A stretch of DNA of 64,000 nucleotides, from NCBI GenBank assembly GCA_025201365.1, contig JAIXMF010000002.1:2285015-2349014 (forward strand). Reading direction: 5' to 3'. Positions 47,263 to 61,774 of this stretch are shown one piece after another; within the stretch, counting starts at the first letter, position 1; the number at the start of each line of letters is the position of its first letter. The stretch is from Syncephalis plumigaleata (Eukaryota > Zoopagomycota > Zoopagomycetes > Zoopagales > Piptocephalidaceae). Both the position numbers and the translations under genes were made by a program. Below the pieces are notes generated by a model. It saw only the letters and a list, made by a program, of their open reading frames with translations. It was not told the DNA's origin and ran no database searches.

Positions 47263-48279
47263 TTATATCTTGTTATTGCGATGTAATAATCTACGAAGAA
47301 CCGGTAAACGAATATAACGATAGCCATTATGACTTTTACTCGTATACTTGTGTTGTAGATATATACCAGCTAGTGCAAGTGCCACTACCAGTGCGCATAA
47401 ACTACCAATACCGCCATTATAGTTGATGGTGTTCACCTCCCAGCCTTCTCGATATACTTTTGAATCATTAGTGTATGTAAAATTGCTAGTATCATCATCA
47501 TGATTCGTAGACAATGGTTGTAATCCATAAACGAATGCAGTCATTGTTTCAATGAATTCAATACGCCAAATGGTATCAATGGCTATAGCACACCATATAC
47601 TACCCATGACTGCTGTGGTAAATATGATCACAAGTGGTTCTAGTAGATAGGTGATCCACGCTGTAACAATCATGACAAGAGTAACGATAATGATCAATAC
47701 AGCCATATCATTACTAGATGACGATGATGACATAATAGAGATGTGTCCATTACGCAAATAAACAACATCAAGGGTAATACCAGCGAATACAGCTAATCTC
47801 AGTGCAACTAGACAGCCTAGTAGTCCACCGGTAAGAAGGGCACCTATCGCACGATAATAAGTGGTGAGTAGAGCGACTATAATACCGGTTAGTAGAGCAA
47901 CAAGGACAAACATGATTTGTGCTGCCATGTTATCACCCAGTGTCAACCAATGCGAGAACCAAGAGAGAAACGCCAGACTAGCATAGGTCGTGGTGAATAG
48001 ACCGGCTATGGCGAACAATGGAGTGGCCGTCCAACTGCCGTGGAAACATAGACAAGCACCCGCGACAAAGTAGATAAACGCTGTCACTCCCGTGACGGTT
48101 GAGCTAATCTCTTCCGGTGAGTCTAGTAGGGTTGTCCTATTTGATTCATCAGTCACTTGACGTGCTAGCACATAGTGTGATGATGCATCATGTTGAACAT
48201 TTATAGTTATGCTAATGTAGATTAAGTATACTATGAATTTGATGGATAGAGCGGTGAATAATGATTTATCCATGGCCAT
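47263..48279 (-). CDS. TMEM198/DUF4203-like multi-pass membrane protein
   Basis: Single exon, 338 residues from the first ATG at 48279. An N-terminal hydrophobic segment that may act as a signal (FIVYLIYISITINV) precedes a lumenal linker with a possible N-glycosylation site (NRTT). At least seven helices follow, starting with TGVTAFIYFVAGACLCFHGS, in the arrangement of the TM7SF3/TMEM198 domain (Gly-rich helices with F.G....... patterns). The third quarter contains a Ser run. The C-terminal helix (LCALVVALALAGIYL) is followed by a basic tail (RLPVLRRLLHR). Function in fungi is unknown; animal TMEM198 has been linked to Wnt receptor signalling. No introns, unlike most neighbours. Confidence 0.65.
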   Translation of the reverse strand: MAMDKSLFTALSIKFIVYLIYISITINVQHDASSHYVLARQVTDESNRTTLLDSPEEISSTVTGVTAFIYFVAGACLCFHGSWTATPLFAIAGLFTTTYASLAFLSWFSHWLTLGDNMAAQIMFVLVALLTGIIVALLTTYYRAIGALLTGGLLGCLVALRLAVFAGITLDVVYLRNGHISIMSSSSSSNDMAVLIIIVTLVMIVTAWITYLLEPLVIIFTTAVMGSIWCAIAIDTIWRIEFIETMTAFVYGLQPLSTNHDDDTSNFTYTNDSKVYREGWEVNTINYNGGIGSLCALVVALALAGIYLQHKYTSKSHNGYRYIRLPVLRRLLHRNNKI

Positions 48280-48563
48280 TATGACAGGCACAACAGTAAA
48301 GAAAGGGACAAGACAAGCTTTTTCTGTATATGAATTGGAATGACACTTGGAATGAAATGCATAGAATGAAAAAGAAGCAGTAGCAATAGTAGTATTATTC
48401 CGTGTTATATATGTATGAATGGGGGAGTGTTTAACTATGTATCGGTTAAATTGGTTACGAGTTTCTTTTGTATTGTTTCATATTCGACTGTCTTTTAGCA
48501 AGTTGAAACGCGGAGAGGACAAGTATCAAATGAGCAATTCTGTAATGACGATATGGCAATAGT

Positions 48564-50557
<1,994 letters not shown>

Positions 50558-51332
50558 AGTGTTAAACTAATACTGACTACAGGTATGCTTGTGTATAGAG
50601 GTGAGTGTGAGTGTGTGTGAGTGTGAGTGTGCGTATGTACGTGTAATAGTATAAGGTATGAAGGTGTATAGACCGACTACATGTAAGTATTTGAGAATAG
50701 TAATAACAGTGGACCAACCACACTACTAAAGAAATAGAATAGAATAGAATAGAATGGGACGGGACGGGATAGGATAAAAATGTGAGTAAGCGTGTATGCG
50801 TACTATTCAGAAGAAAGTAACGCGGTGAGGGAGGAAAACAACCAAGTCTCAATGCTTTTATTCATTCAAACAAGTAGTAAAGCTACCTCACTCTCTCTCC
50901 TCTTTATATCTAACTGGAAGCATGAGCCTTATACGGTTAAATACGGATAGACTCCGATACATTCCGGTATAGATCTCCTTCAAGTTTATGCGGGTTAAAT
51001 TACCCACGCGTAAACAATGTTTGCTGTATGCACGCATCTCACATTTCACCCATTTTGCTTTATTCGATATGTCAACGTGGCAACTGTCTGTTTATTGTTA
51101 TTCTAACTGATAGCGTTACAACTCTTTCTTGTTTCTATAAGCAATACAAATAGTACTATCTCATTCCTCTATTCGTTGACTTGTATGTTATGAATAGTCT
51201 CTCTCTCTATTGATACTTGATTATAAAGTGATTATTACTTATCGAGTGCATTATATACACAGTCAGTCTCATATAATATAGTAACACTACTAGCTCACAG
51301 TTGTATAGATAGTCGAGTGAGTAGTAGCTACT
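50558..51332. other. intergenic between divergent genes
   Basis: About 775 bp. It includes gtga/gtgt-rich and gaata repeats near 50590-50760, and CGGTGAGGGAGGAAA at 50824-50838, similar in reverse to the CCTCACCG sequence near other gene starts. No coding region supported. Confidence 0.45.
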
Positions 51333-52680
51333 ATGTGGCATGTCATTAGTATGGCGTTAGATTCGTTAGTACACCTTATTACATTTCCTTTTCACTTTAC
51401 ACTAGCATTAATCCAGGCAAGTAGATGAATATCTATCATATACGTCGCTAATTAAGCCATACTAACTGTTCTATACGCTATAGGCTATTATTGCTGCTCT
51501 ACTCTTTGCGCTACCCGTCTATCTACGAACTAAACGGCAGTTATGGACCGATAAACACGTGATACACGACCTTCCCTATGGTGCTCCAGGTGACTTGTCT
51601 CGCCTAGTGGACATTTATATCCCACCTGCCACTACTACTACCACTACCACTACCACTACTACTACCGGCAATGTAACGTCACATGATCATTATCGTGCTA
51701 GTAATGGTCATAGTACAGGAATTGAGTTATCTGAGCGATCTACTTCATCTTCATCTTCATCATCGACCACTACTAGTGCTACTAGTACTACTACCAGTGA
51801 CACTACCAGCTATCCTGTACTTGTATTTATTCAAGATGGTGGATGGACAGCTTGTAAGAAAGAACTCTATTACGGATTAGCAGCACGTCTATCGCGTAAA
51901 GGTGTGGTAGTAGTGGTGCCAGCCTATCCAGTACATCCACGTACACGACCATCAGAGATGAAACAGGATATTCTACGCTTATTGCGTTGGCTTACCGTCA
52001 ATGCTCGCACCTATCATGCAGATCGTCGACGTATTCTACTAGTAGGACATGGTACTGGTGTTCAATTGGCATTATTGGCAGCCATTGAAGCGGGTACTTC
52101 GCCTGTTCAACCAAAGATTGCCGGTGTTATCGGGTTATCTGGCATATACGATCTACCTGCAATGTATGACACATTAAAGCGTCGTGGTAAGTTGCTGTAC
52201 TATGCTAAAAACTCATGTTGATGAATGAATGTAGATCGATTTAGAGCTCGAGGTTTATTACGATTATTCGATGCTAAGCAAGCGGATGATTTATTGGCCT
52301 ATTCACCATTACAGCAACTGTTAAAGACGCCCGCTAATCGTGTGCCTCGTTTATGGTTATTCCACGGTACACACGATCTATTAGTGCCGTTTAAATCAGT
52401 TCGCAATGATGTTGGTCGATTAGCGGCAGCAGGCATTCCCGTCTCCTATGTCGCCTATCGTGGATGGACACGCTTACACTGGCTCATGGAGTTAACACAC
52501 GATACACCGGATATTCGTCTATTAGAGGATCTCACACTACTTGCTAAGGGATCCAACACTAGTAATGCACATCAACATCAATCATCTGCCTCTGTCGTCG
52601 ATGCTAGTCATCCCATGAATCGACGTGATTGGCAATGGAGACTACGTGAATGGACACTGGAACATTTGTGTGGTATTTAA
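51333..52680 (+). CDS. membrane-anchored alpha/beta-hydrolase-fold protein lacking the nucleophile serine
   Basis: Three exons (51333-51416, 51484-52186, 52235-52680), 410 residues. The first intron uses a GC donor (CAG|GCAAGT). The N-terminus has one or two hydrophobic segments (HLITFPFHFTLALIQA, IIAALLFALPVYL). A Thr/Ser-rich insertion precedes the core. The fold is seen from VLVFIQDGGW (oxyanion strand, usually HGGxW), ILLVGHGTGVQLALL (nucleophile elbow, usually GHSxG), LWLFHGTHDLLVPF (acid Asp), and a late His in RLHWLMEL. The elbow Ser is Gly, and the HGG His is Asp, so ordinary esterase chemistry is not expected. Relatives include carboxylesterase/isoprenylcysteine-methylesterase-like proteins. 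A binding or scaffold role is inferred. Confidence 0.75.
51417..51483 (+). other. GC-AG intron in the alpha/beta-hydrolase gene
   Basis: ATC CAG|gcaagtagatg ... acgctatag|GCT ATT ATT. Phase 0 is required by the downstream frame. The GT four bases later gives the wrong phase. Length 67 bp. Confidence 0.65.
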
Positions 52681-52750
52681 AAGTCATATGTACTCACTAT
52701 TTATTTATGTTATATCATGTTTATATTCCTTATTAAAGATACTTGCTTCA

Positions 52751-55700
52751 TTACAATGCGCAAAGTGTAGTATGATGCTTAGCGCGCCATGTACGCCATA
52801 TTCGCTTAATGACCATTAAATCATCGTGACTCCATGATGATGTTGTTGTTGAATCGTCTAACATCATTGTATCATCATTATTCTCTTCTTCTTCATGATG
52901 ATGATGTGAATGACGTACAGGCGAGCTTGTTAACATACGATCTGGATCATCGTAATCAGTAGAATGATTTGATGTGCCATTAATAGTGCAGTTTCGCTGT
53001 AATAGCTCGGTTAAATAGACTAGATCTGCATGATCAGCCACTGTAACTATTTGTCCATCCTGCATCTTAAGCTGATGTCCACGGGATTGATGTTCAAATA
53101 GTTTGGCCACTTCTTCTGCACGATTAACAATCTATCAGGTAATCATTGGCATCAGCTAGTTCTTTCATTATAGTACTTAATCTCGAATGACTTACATTAG
53201 CGGGAACACCGGCCATATTGGCTACGTGCATGCCATAACTCTATATCAATCAATCAATCAATCAATTAATACATTAGTGAATAAGTAAATGAATAGAATA
53301 CCTTGGGACAGGCACCAGGAGTAAGCTTGTACAAAAAGGTAACCTTCTTCCTATGATACTCATTAGTAAGTAGCGTGTATATTGAGATGTCATCATCTAC
53401 TCTAGTATGACTTACTGATCATCATCGACAAAGCATGACATATGCTTAAGAGCAATGTTTGTATGATGTGCCATTTCCTCGGTGAGTAGACCATAATGCG
53501 TAGAGAAGAGTCCTCGACAACCAACAATCGTGGCCAAGTAGTGTAATACAGAGTAAGCAATGGCATAACTATATTGTACATATTAGCTTGACTGTATTCC
53601 ATCAACAACTATGACTTACCCGTCGAATGTACTCGTACCACGGCCCAATTCATCGAGAATAACCAGTGACTGAGAGGTTGCCTCATTGAGAATCTTGGCC
53701 GTCTCACTTAACTCAACCATAAATGTAGATTGTCCAGCCATAATATTGTCATTAGCACCTATTCATAGATAAATAAGTAAGTATGTCATTCATATATCTA
53801 TATATATATATATATATGTGAGTTAACCCACCAATACGTGTAAATATACGATCTACTGGAGTGAGACGACATTGTCTCGCTGGTACGTAACATCCCATTT
53901 GTGCCATAATGATTGCAATACACGTCTAATAGATGAAGATTGACTAGTTAATCACGAGTATCATAGTAAATAAGGAATACTTACTTGTCGTAACAAGGTC
54001 GATTTACCACCCATATTCTAATCATCATTGTATATCAAGTGTTAATAAAAGAAATAGCTACTATTGCTTACTCATATCTTCAACTTACCGGTCCTGTTAG
54101 TAATATCATATTAGGTTCATTATTACCTAGATGAATATCATTAGGAATGAAATCTGTAGCAATGCTATATAAATGATTATCATAGTATATTAGTGTATGA
54201 TATCCAAGTAGACAATCAATGAATTACCCTGGTATCACACATGGATGTCGTAATTCTTGTACACTTAATAGTGCTGTATTCGTAGTAGTGGTAGTGGTAG
54301 ATGTCGAGTCATTGACAATGAATTCAGGTCGACAACACGGTTCTCCTAGAATAGTGGCACATAATGCCATACCCAATAAACTATCTAATTCGGCAGCAAC
54401 GCCTACTGCTTTCATCCATAATTCGTAATATTCGTCAAACTTCTTGTATACTCGTTTCTGAATATCCTTCAAGATACGTGAATTGGAATTAAGAATACAG
54501 CATGATTATATGACTATTCCCCGTGAGTAATAAACATAAACATAAAGGATATTACTTCTGATCTCCATTGTCTCTTCGTAATCACGTACTAGTTGACGTA
54601 GTGTGGGACTCCAGTATCGATTGACCGCCTTGCATATCATGTTATATACATTAAACTAAATGGATAGGATATGCTCACCTTTGTTTGAGATAATCGCATA
54701 AAATTGCCTGGTACTTTAATGTTTTTCGGTACTTCAAGTTGATATCGCTCCTTACCAATATCCTTGTATATGATATTCTTACATCTATAGCGTAATGTTA
54801 ACCAATACATAATAGAAATAATAATGTATATGACTAGACTCACTTCAATTCTGTTTGTTGCTCTTTCAGATAATCTTGCAATCGTTGTTCGTTTAATTTC
54901 ATTTGTGCTTCAATGTTGTCGTAATCTTGTTCTACACCAGGATATGGAATGACACTCCCTAATATTATATGTTATAAATCATGTCAATGAATAAACAAAT
55001 GATATTGTCACACACCATGCTGTTCAGCTATCTTGCGATCGAATGCTGTCTTGAAGTAGTCGAGTGGTGGTGCTAGAGATGGGAACTGATCGCATAATGC
55101 AGCCAATCGTGGCATTGCCATGGATTCTGATGCTGTCTCCTTTAGCGTCATCATCAATTGCTATTGAATAGACACACGATAAGCACTCACACATAAATGA
55201 ATCATTTGCATGTTTGCTTGTTTATACTTACCTCGAGTCGTGCAAATGCATCAAGTAGTGTGAATAGATCTTTAAGCTTGCATGTACCAGCATGAACACG
55301 ACTAACCATACGTTCGAGATCCGGTAAACGTGACATTGTCAATTGGATAGACTCTAATCAGCTATTAGTACTACTACCTCTAGTCATGTATCATGTCTAT
55401 CATTATTCACTTACCCGATAGTGATTGATCTTGATTCAACTCGTCTATCGTGTCTAGACGTGCTTCAATTGCCTTGATAGATCGCAGTGGATGACACATC
55501 CATCGTTTGAACATTCGTTTGCCAAATGGTGTAATACACTTGTTAAGCAGTTGGAATAGCGTGCCTTCAGGTCCACCATCGAATGTGTTCTCGAATATCT
55601 CCAAGTTCTTTAGTGTCTGACCATCAATCATTAGACTGGTGCTTTGACGGAGTGGATCGTAAGTGTGGAAGTTCTTTAGCGATACCAGTTCTTTATCCAA

Positions 55701-58700
55701 TCGAATCTACATAGATAGAAGCAATGCGTATTCATTCGGTGAGTGTATGCATACACAATCATATATAGTATTCATTTACCATGCGTAGATACCATAGTAA
55801 TCCTGTAATAAGGATACATAAATGATTAGTATAGTTGACATGCTAATATCGCTGTTGCTACTTACCGCCAAATGCCGACATTAGTAATGGCTGATCTTGT
55901 GCTTTCTTCAATGCGGTTGGCCAACTCTTATCTGCAGTATCCTTGAAATAGTCACCGCCATTAATCTCGAATACCGTTTGATCGGCATCCCAGTATTCTC
56001 GACCAGATACTAAGGCATTCCTAATATACATATATAGATAGATAGATATAGGCATTATTATCTGTTAATATTACTAGTGTCGCGGTAGTGTATACACATA
56101 GTTTGATTACTACTACTTACCATATCGTACCATGAAGGGTGTTCTTCAGTAGACGCATCGTCTCCTTCGACAAATGACCCTTCTCGTAGATGATCTCCTT
56201 TGGTTGTATTTGAGCGAGTAACGTTTCCAGTTTACTTCTATCCAATTCATCTTCAAAGTAGCATAGACTAAACTCTGCACACGACGTGTCAACAAAAGCC
56301 ACGGCAATGCATGGTCCATCACGATTATGATCACGTATTTGTTCCTATATAATGCATTACTATGTTATTATTATTGCTTGTATACAATTGACATTAGATG
56401 AGATACCTTGATGGATAGACAGAATGTTGCCATGTCATTGGTGAGTAGACCTGCATCCACTAGAGTACCTCCCGTAAGTACACTCGTTAATTCGCGTTGA
56501 ATAATCTTTTCTTCCTAAAAGATGATTACACACACATATATATATATATATATACATACGCGTGTATATTGTTAAGTATATTGATTAGAGCATTTGATTG
56601 ACTAGTAATTACCTTGGGTGTTTTATTGGCTTTCTCTCGTAATGCTTTGCCTAGTGCAGTTTCCAATTGGTCCACCTTGGCTACTTTATATCTAGTGGCA
56701 ATAGAATGATGATGATGACAACAATATAATGAATATTGAATAGCGTACTAGTAGTCTACTTACCCTTTAGCAATAAATTTGCCTACCCAGAATTCGAATG
56801 ATGATTCTGGCACACCAACCATACGCATATTAACACGATCGGTCATTTTAAGATCAAACTGAGAGTGACCGATATCAGCATCGTTCTCATATAATTCTAT
56901 AGTAACAAGTAGATCAATACATATACATATATATATATATATATCATCAATGATCAAGACACTTACCGTAGAACTTTCCCTTCTTAAAGAATACTACGGT
57001 GTCGTAGAACTGTTGTTTAATCTTCCAGAATTGCTTCTCAAATGGTGTAAACTTCTTCCATGCTGATTCTGGAATAAATAGCGTACGTGGATTGTAATCC
57101 GGATCACCTAATAGATGTCATGTCATGTATTAGTATCCATAGTGTATACTAGTGTCTATTGCTTACCTTGTGCATTACCATCCACATCTCGTACATTGAC
57201 AAGCCATGGATATCGATCTGGATGACGTGATCGATCTTTATCCTATTGCAATTGACATGAATGTAGTTTAATAACATGTATATATATATATATATATATC
57301 ACTATACACTCTTACTAACCAATGCAGGCTGAGATTGACTAGACAACGAGGATGGAGGTGACGAGCCAAATTCATCTCCTCGTTTACTATCCAGGGACGA
57401 CGAGTACCCCTAATATAGAATGATGATATTAATATGGTATTCTACTGTATACACTAAGCGTGACCGCCATCTACCTTTAATCGATCTGAGATTGATGGAC
57501 TACTGCTAATAGAAGGTGATTTTGCTAATACTGCTTATTAGTATTCCTGTATACTGAGTAATTTATAAACAATCTACCTTTCAAGGGTGTAACAGCAATC
57601 TTCTTTGTCGATTTACGCGATGCAACAGGAGTTTGCTGTTGATCATGATCATCATCTAGCTCCATATCTAATGTGATTGCAATCAGTATATGTTCATACA
57701 AGAGTACATCCATTTACTCATTAGTATCTACCTTCTAATGGAGGTTCATAATCCGGTTCTTCTTTGTAATCGCCATCGCTACTGTCATCATCATCGCTAA
57801 TACTCATTAATCGTGATTCTACAAAGGATATGATTAGCTTGCATTGATGACAGCGCATTAATTACATACTAGTGGATCGTCGCGAGTTGCCATTACGTGT
57901 TGTCGTTTTTGCTCCATTGGCATTGTCGTCTTCGTCTTCGTCGGATGCAATATAACGAACACGCTTTTTATTGCGTAGCTAGTTTGTCATTTATTCAGTA
58001 TTTGATGCAAATATATACTAATGATATCTATCTATCTATCTGTTTAGTAACTTACATTGGAAGCTGGTTCAATCGATGCCGTGTTTACATTGTTGCTTGT
58101 AGTTATAACTGACGTGTCCATCTTATTATCATCATTGTCGTCATCATCGTCGTCGTCGTCATTCAAACTTTGAAAGTGTGTCAATGATGAAGGTATAACA
58201 TCACGTTCGATAGATGAGTTTGCTTGAGCAGTCATTTCCTTGATAGCGCCATTACTTATGCTAGTACTACTTTGCTCTGTCTTGAATAGAACACGTCGTG
58301 CAGATGGTGGCGAGCTCATAGATGACAACGAATCGTGTGTTCCATTACTCGTCTTGCCAATATTGAATCGTGCTAATGGTGAAGACAGTAGCATACTCTC
58401 TTCCGTGCTTACTCGATCCTCTGTACCATTATCATTAGTGTTCATGGAAGCATCAGCATTGCTGTTTGTAGTCTTCGCTGATTGTGGCGTTTTAAAAAAG
58501 GAGAACAATGTCGTTTGCTTGGCTGGTGTGCCTCCTGTATTGGGTGTATGGCCAGATCGTCTATTACCACCACCGCTAGAGGGAGCGCGTATTGGGCTGT
58601 TGGCTGCCACCACTTTCTTACGAAGTTTCTCCTCTGCCTTGCGCCGATTTTCTTCTATACGAGCACGTTGTTCTGGCGTGAGCAAGGATCTGCCATTGTC

Positions 58701-58721
58701 GTTTGAGTGTTCCGTAGTCAT
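52751..58721 (-). CDS. MSH6: DNA mismatch-repair ATPase MSH6
   Basis: MutS-alpha subunit that recognises base mismatches and small loops with MSH2. Roughly 18 exons, introns 50-100 bp, several with TA runs. Start ATG 58721. Residues 12-36 form a basic helix ([20 protein letters not shown]), and residues 69-76 are a PCNA-binding box (QTTLFSFF). Acidic Ser-rich linker exons follow. The mismatch domain has the Phe-x-Glu wedge ([20 protein letters not shown]) and [20 protein letters not shown]. Connector and lever parts include [20 protein letters not shown]. The ATPase has [11 protein letters not shown] (Walker A), [13 protein letters not shown] (Walker B and signature) and FSTHYGLL. The C-terminus is extended by an acidic/His linker and a basic end ([12 protein letters not shown]). 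No break was detected. Confidence 0.93.
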
Positions 58722-59014
58722 GATTCTGGCAGACAAGCAAGGAATCAGATAAGAATGTGAACTGACGTGTATTTAGAGAAGCAATAACAACAATGAGGAA
58801 GAAAAAGGAAAATCCAAGCGATAAAATGATCGCGTATAAATAGCACGTGATTATGCCTGTATGCTTACATAGATCGCTCGTTTATCCATTTTGTATAGAC
58901 TGAATAACACGTTACAATGCGTTAGAATACAAATACGCAAGTGTAAGTTTACATTTATTACTAATTAACAAAAGAAATACTTATAAACACTTATATGAAT
59001 CTATAGCTACTTGC

Positions 59015-60280
59015 TCAAGCAGCAACGGTTTCCGCACCGAATTTATCAAAGGCGGTGGTAAGAACGTTTGCATTCACTTGATATGCGTTCTCATCCATTG
59101 CCAACTCGTAGTACCTGGAGGATTGAGCTCGACACTCTGTGGTGTAGCCGATATTAAGGCCGAAAAAGTTACTATGACGATAAAGGTCGAGAGATGGAAA
59201 GATTGAATTGGAGCAGTTGTCATTCTCATGATCACGAGCAAGATAGCATAGGAATGCACTATTGCCTTTGTAAGAGATCCATATCTCTGGTCCGGAATGA
59301 TAATAGGACCATGCGACGAAAGGTAGACGAGGCACGATATCGTTATAGTTAATGACACGCACGGAAGGGGGAAATGATCCACCGGTTCGCTTGTTTGCAC
59401 GTCGATTAAGTTGCTTATCCACTAGAGTGGCAAACTGATAATTGCCGATACGCGGTGCACCAAAGGTGATCAATTGCTGACGAGCAGCGGGTATTCGGTA
59501 ACTAGTCTCCAATGCGGATAAGGTAGCCAATGCTAAAGTGGTAATGTAATATGAACATTAGCTATTTGTCTAGTATTAAATGGTCGACTTAGCAGTTGTT
59601 CAGTTCTTACCGCCACCAAGGGAATGATCCATAGCACTAATTGTATAGCTTGGATATTTAGCGTGCAGCTGGTCCACTACTCGAGTGATATCCCTCCGAA
59701 TAGAGTTGTAGCAGGCAAGGAAGCCTCGATGCACAAAAACCTTCTTATAATTGAGCCAGTCAATGTTTACATGGAAAATGTCAGCGTCGTAGGTTACCGA
59801 TACTAGGTTGACGGTGCCGCGGAATGCTATAATGATACGCTGGTGTCTATCATTAACCCCAACGTATGCATAGGTACTAGTGCTGGCATTGTAGAATTCT
59901 CGAATGAATTGTGTGCCTGCCGTGATACCTTCACAGCGTGGACCACAATTCCATCCGGTTGGTTGGCATCCCGTTATGGAGGTGAAGGTGACCAGCAGCT
60001 TGACATCATTAATGGCTTGCTTAGAAAGGGAGGTGAGCTTGCGATTATAAGATGGCGAGCTTGGTAATTTGCTATTGATCTTTGGGGATTCACTTGGCTT
60101 GGTGGCCTGTAAAGCGGTGGGTTCGGCACTAACCGCTGCGTATGACGTCGTCACGAAACTGTTAAGCAATATTAGCAGCAGCAACAGTAGCAGTGCTGGT
60201 AATAATGGACGACATGAGCAGAACTAGATAATTAACATTAGTAATGTGATAATATCAATGATGACTAGTAGCATTACCAT
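59015..60280 (-). CDS. secreted class 3 lipase with altered nucleophile elbow
   Basis: Exons 59532-59015 and 60223-59611, plus a start ATG at 60278-60280 directly followed by a 54-bp intron, give 377 residues in frame. The signal peptide would be MFCSCRPLLPALLLLLLLIL plus NSFVTTSYA. Class 3 features are: IIIAFRGTVNLVS (oxyanion region), VHRGFLACYNSI, the serine elbow, ITFGAPRIGNYQFA, YNDIVPRLPF (catalytic Asp) and the late RHSNFFGLNIG His. The elbow is AMDHSLGGALA, so the usual GHSLGG has Asp in place of the first Gly; Ser, Asp and His are kept. Activity is therefore likely but modified. Paired Cys near the start and end suggest disulphides. Expected substrate: acylglycerols outside the cell. 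Confidence 0.85.
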
Positions 60281-61774
60281 TATTACAATGCAATAAAATG
60301 TGGTTAACAAAAACCACGGTAGAGTTGATAGTTATTATTAAATTTATGGACAATGCTTGATGAGTAGCAAAGTAGTTTATGCAAAATGAGAGAGCAAGAA
60401 CACAGACTAGATCTGATACCGATGCCGATGTATTCCTGAAATGATCCTATTCGTATGGTATGAATTAAAGGCATGCAACAAGCGTAATGTATCTACTTAA
60501 TTAGGCAGTTCGATATGCGATGACACGCGATAAAACAACACATAATCGATCATACGTATTATTAACAAGGAAGAAGCCGCTAACGACACAAGCTGTTGAG
60601 GTGGCACGGCCTATTCTCCTACAGAGATATTGTGGCATGAATCATTTAAGAAACGCAGCCAGTATTAGTGTGTAATGCCAACCACGCACTATGGAATAAT
60701 AATCAGTTAGGATAGCTCAAACGTTGTAATAGTCATACGGATATCTAATTGACGTGTCGACTGTTCTTTTATCCTTGTACTCACCAGCTTGACTCGCTAT
60801 TTCAAGTGGAAATGCTCACTATTATTTCCTCTACCATAGAGTAACACTGCCTTTATTAAAGACAACAAGGACTATACCACAGTTCACATGACCATGTCGC
60901 GGTCGTAAGAACTATTAGCGATCGGTACAAGGGAGAGAAATAGCCAATCTTACGGGAGTAGAACGGCTAATGCTGATCGCCTATTGCATCAGCCTCTTCC
61001 GACATTACCCCTCATTTAATCAAACACGATGCCATGCAAGTAGATGCCGCTCGGTTAATATCACCGATATTTGCTACCCGGTGCTTCGTCAATCATTGTT
61101 AGTACGGATCATTGGCAAATGTATAGTTGGCGAATTAAATCCCAATACGTTGTTCGCCAATCTGTACACATCGGCCTACAGATGTATGTGTTTGTGTTTG
61201 TGCATGTGCATGTGCATGTGACAAGCCTCAAAGCCAACTTACAGTTCAAGAGACAAGGAAATTAAGCTGCCCCAATAGTGTCAGTGTCATTCAAGGCCGC
61301 AAGTCATTACATCGGCTAAGGTCATACTAATTATGATGTTTACTTTGTCTTAGAGTGTCAAGTTGTCACGCCTACATCATCGATGCTCCATGACGATTCA
61401 GCTTAGTTTATACCATTCAGAGAAAGAAAGAACCATTACAAACTTAGCATCGCTACTAGTCTGCGATAGCCGTATAATCAACGCATTATCAAGTAAAAAT
61501 GTCGTAAAGTTAGCAAGCATCATGTTGATTATATAAGCTAGACAATCGACTGTTCAAAATGCAATTGTCATTGTCAGTTCTCAAGCTAATTATAGTAACA
61601 ATTCGAACACGTAATAAACTAGGCTATGCTCTTTTATGATTATCTGCGGGGGATTCCTCGACCAGTTAAAGACCAACAATGTTAACTGGTTGAAAGACTC
61701 TTGTATATTGATGTTATTAAAGTTACTACTATTATTATCAATGGTGATAATGGCTTTTGCCAAATCTATTAGTA
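60281..61774. other. intergenic
   Basis: About 1.5 kb between two minus-strand genes. AT-rich, scattered short frames, a tgtgtt/tgcatg run near 61180-61220. No gene, RNA or element recognised. Confidence 0.45.
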
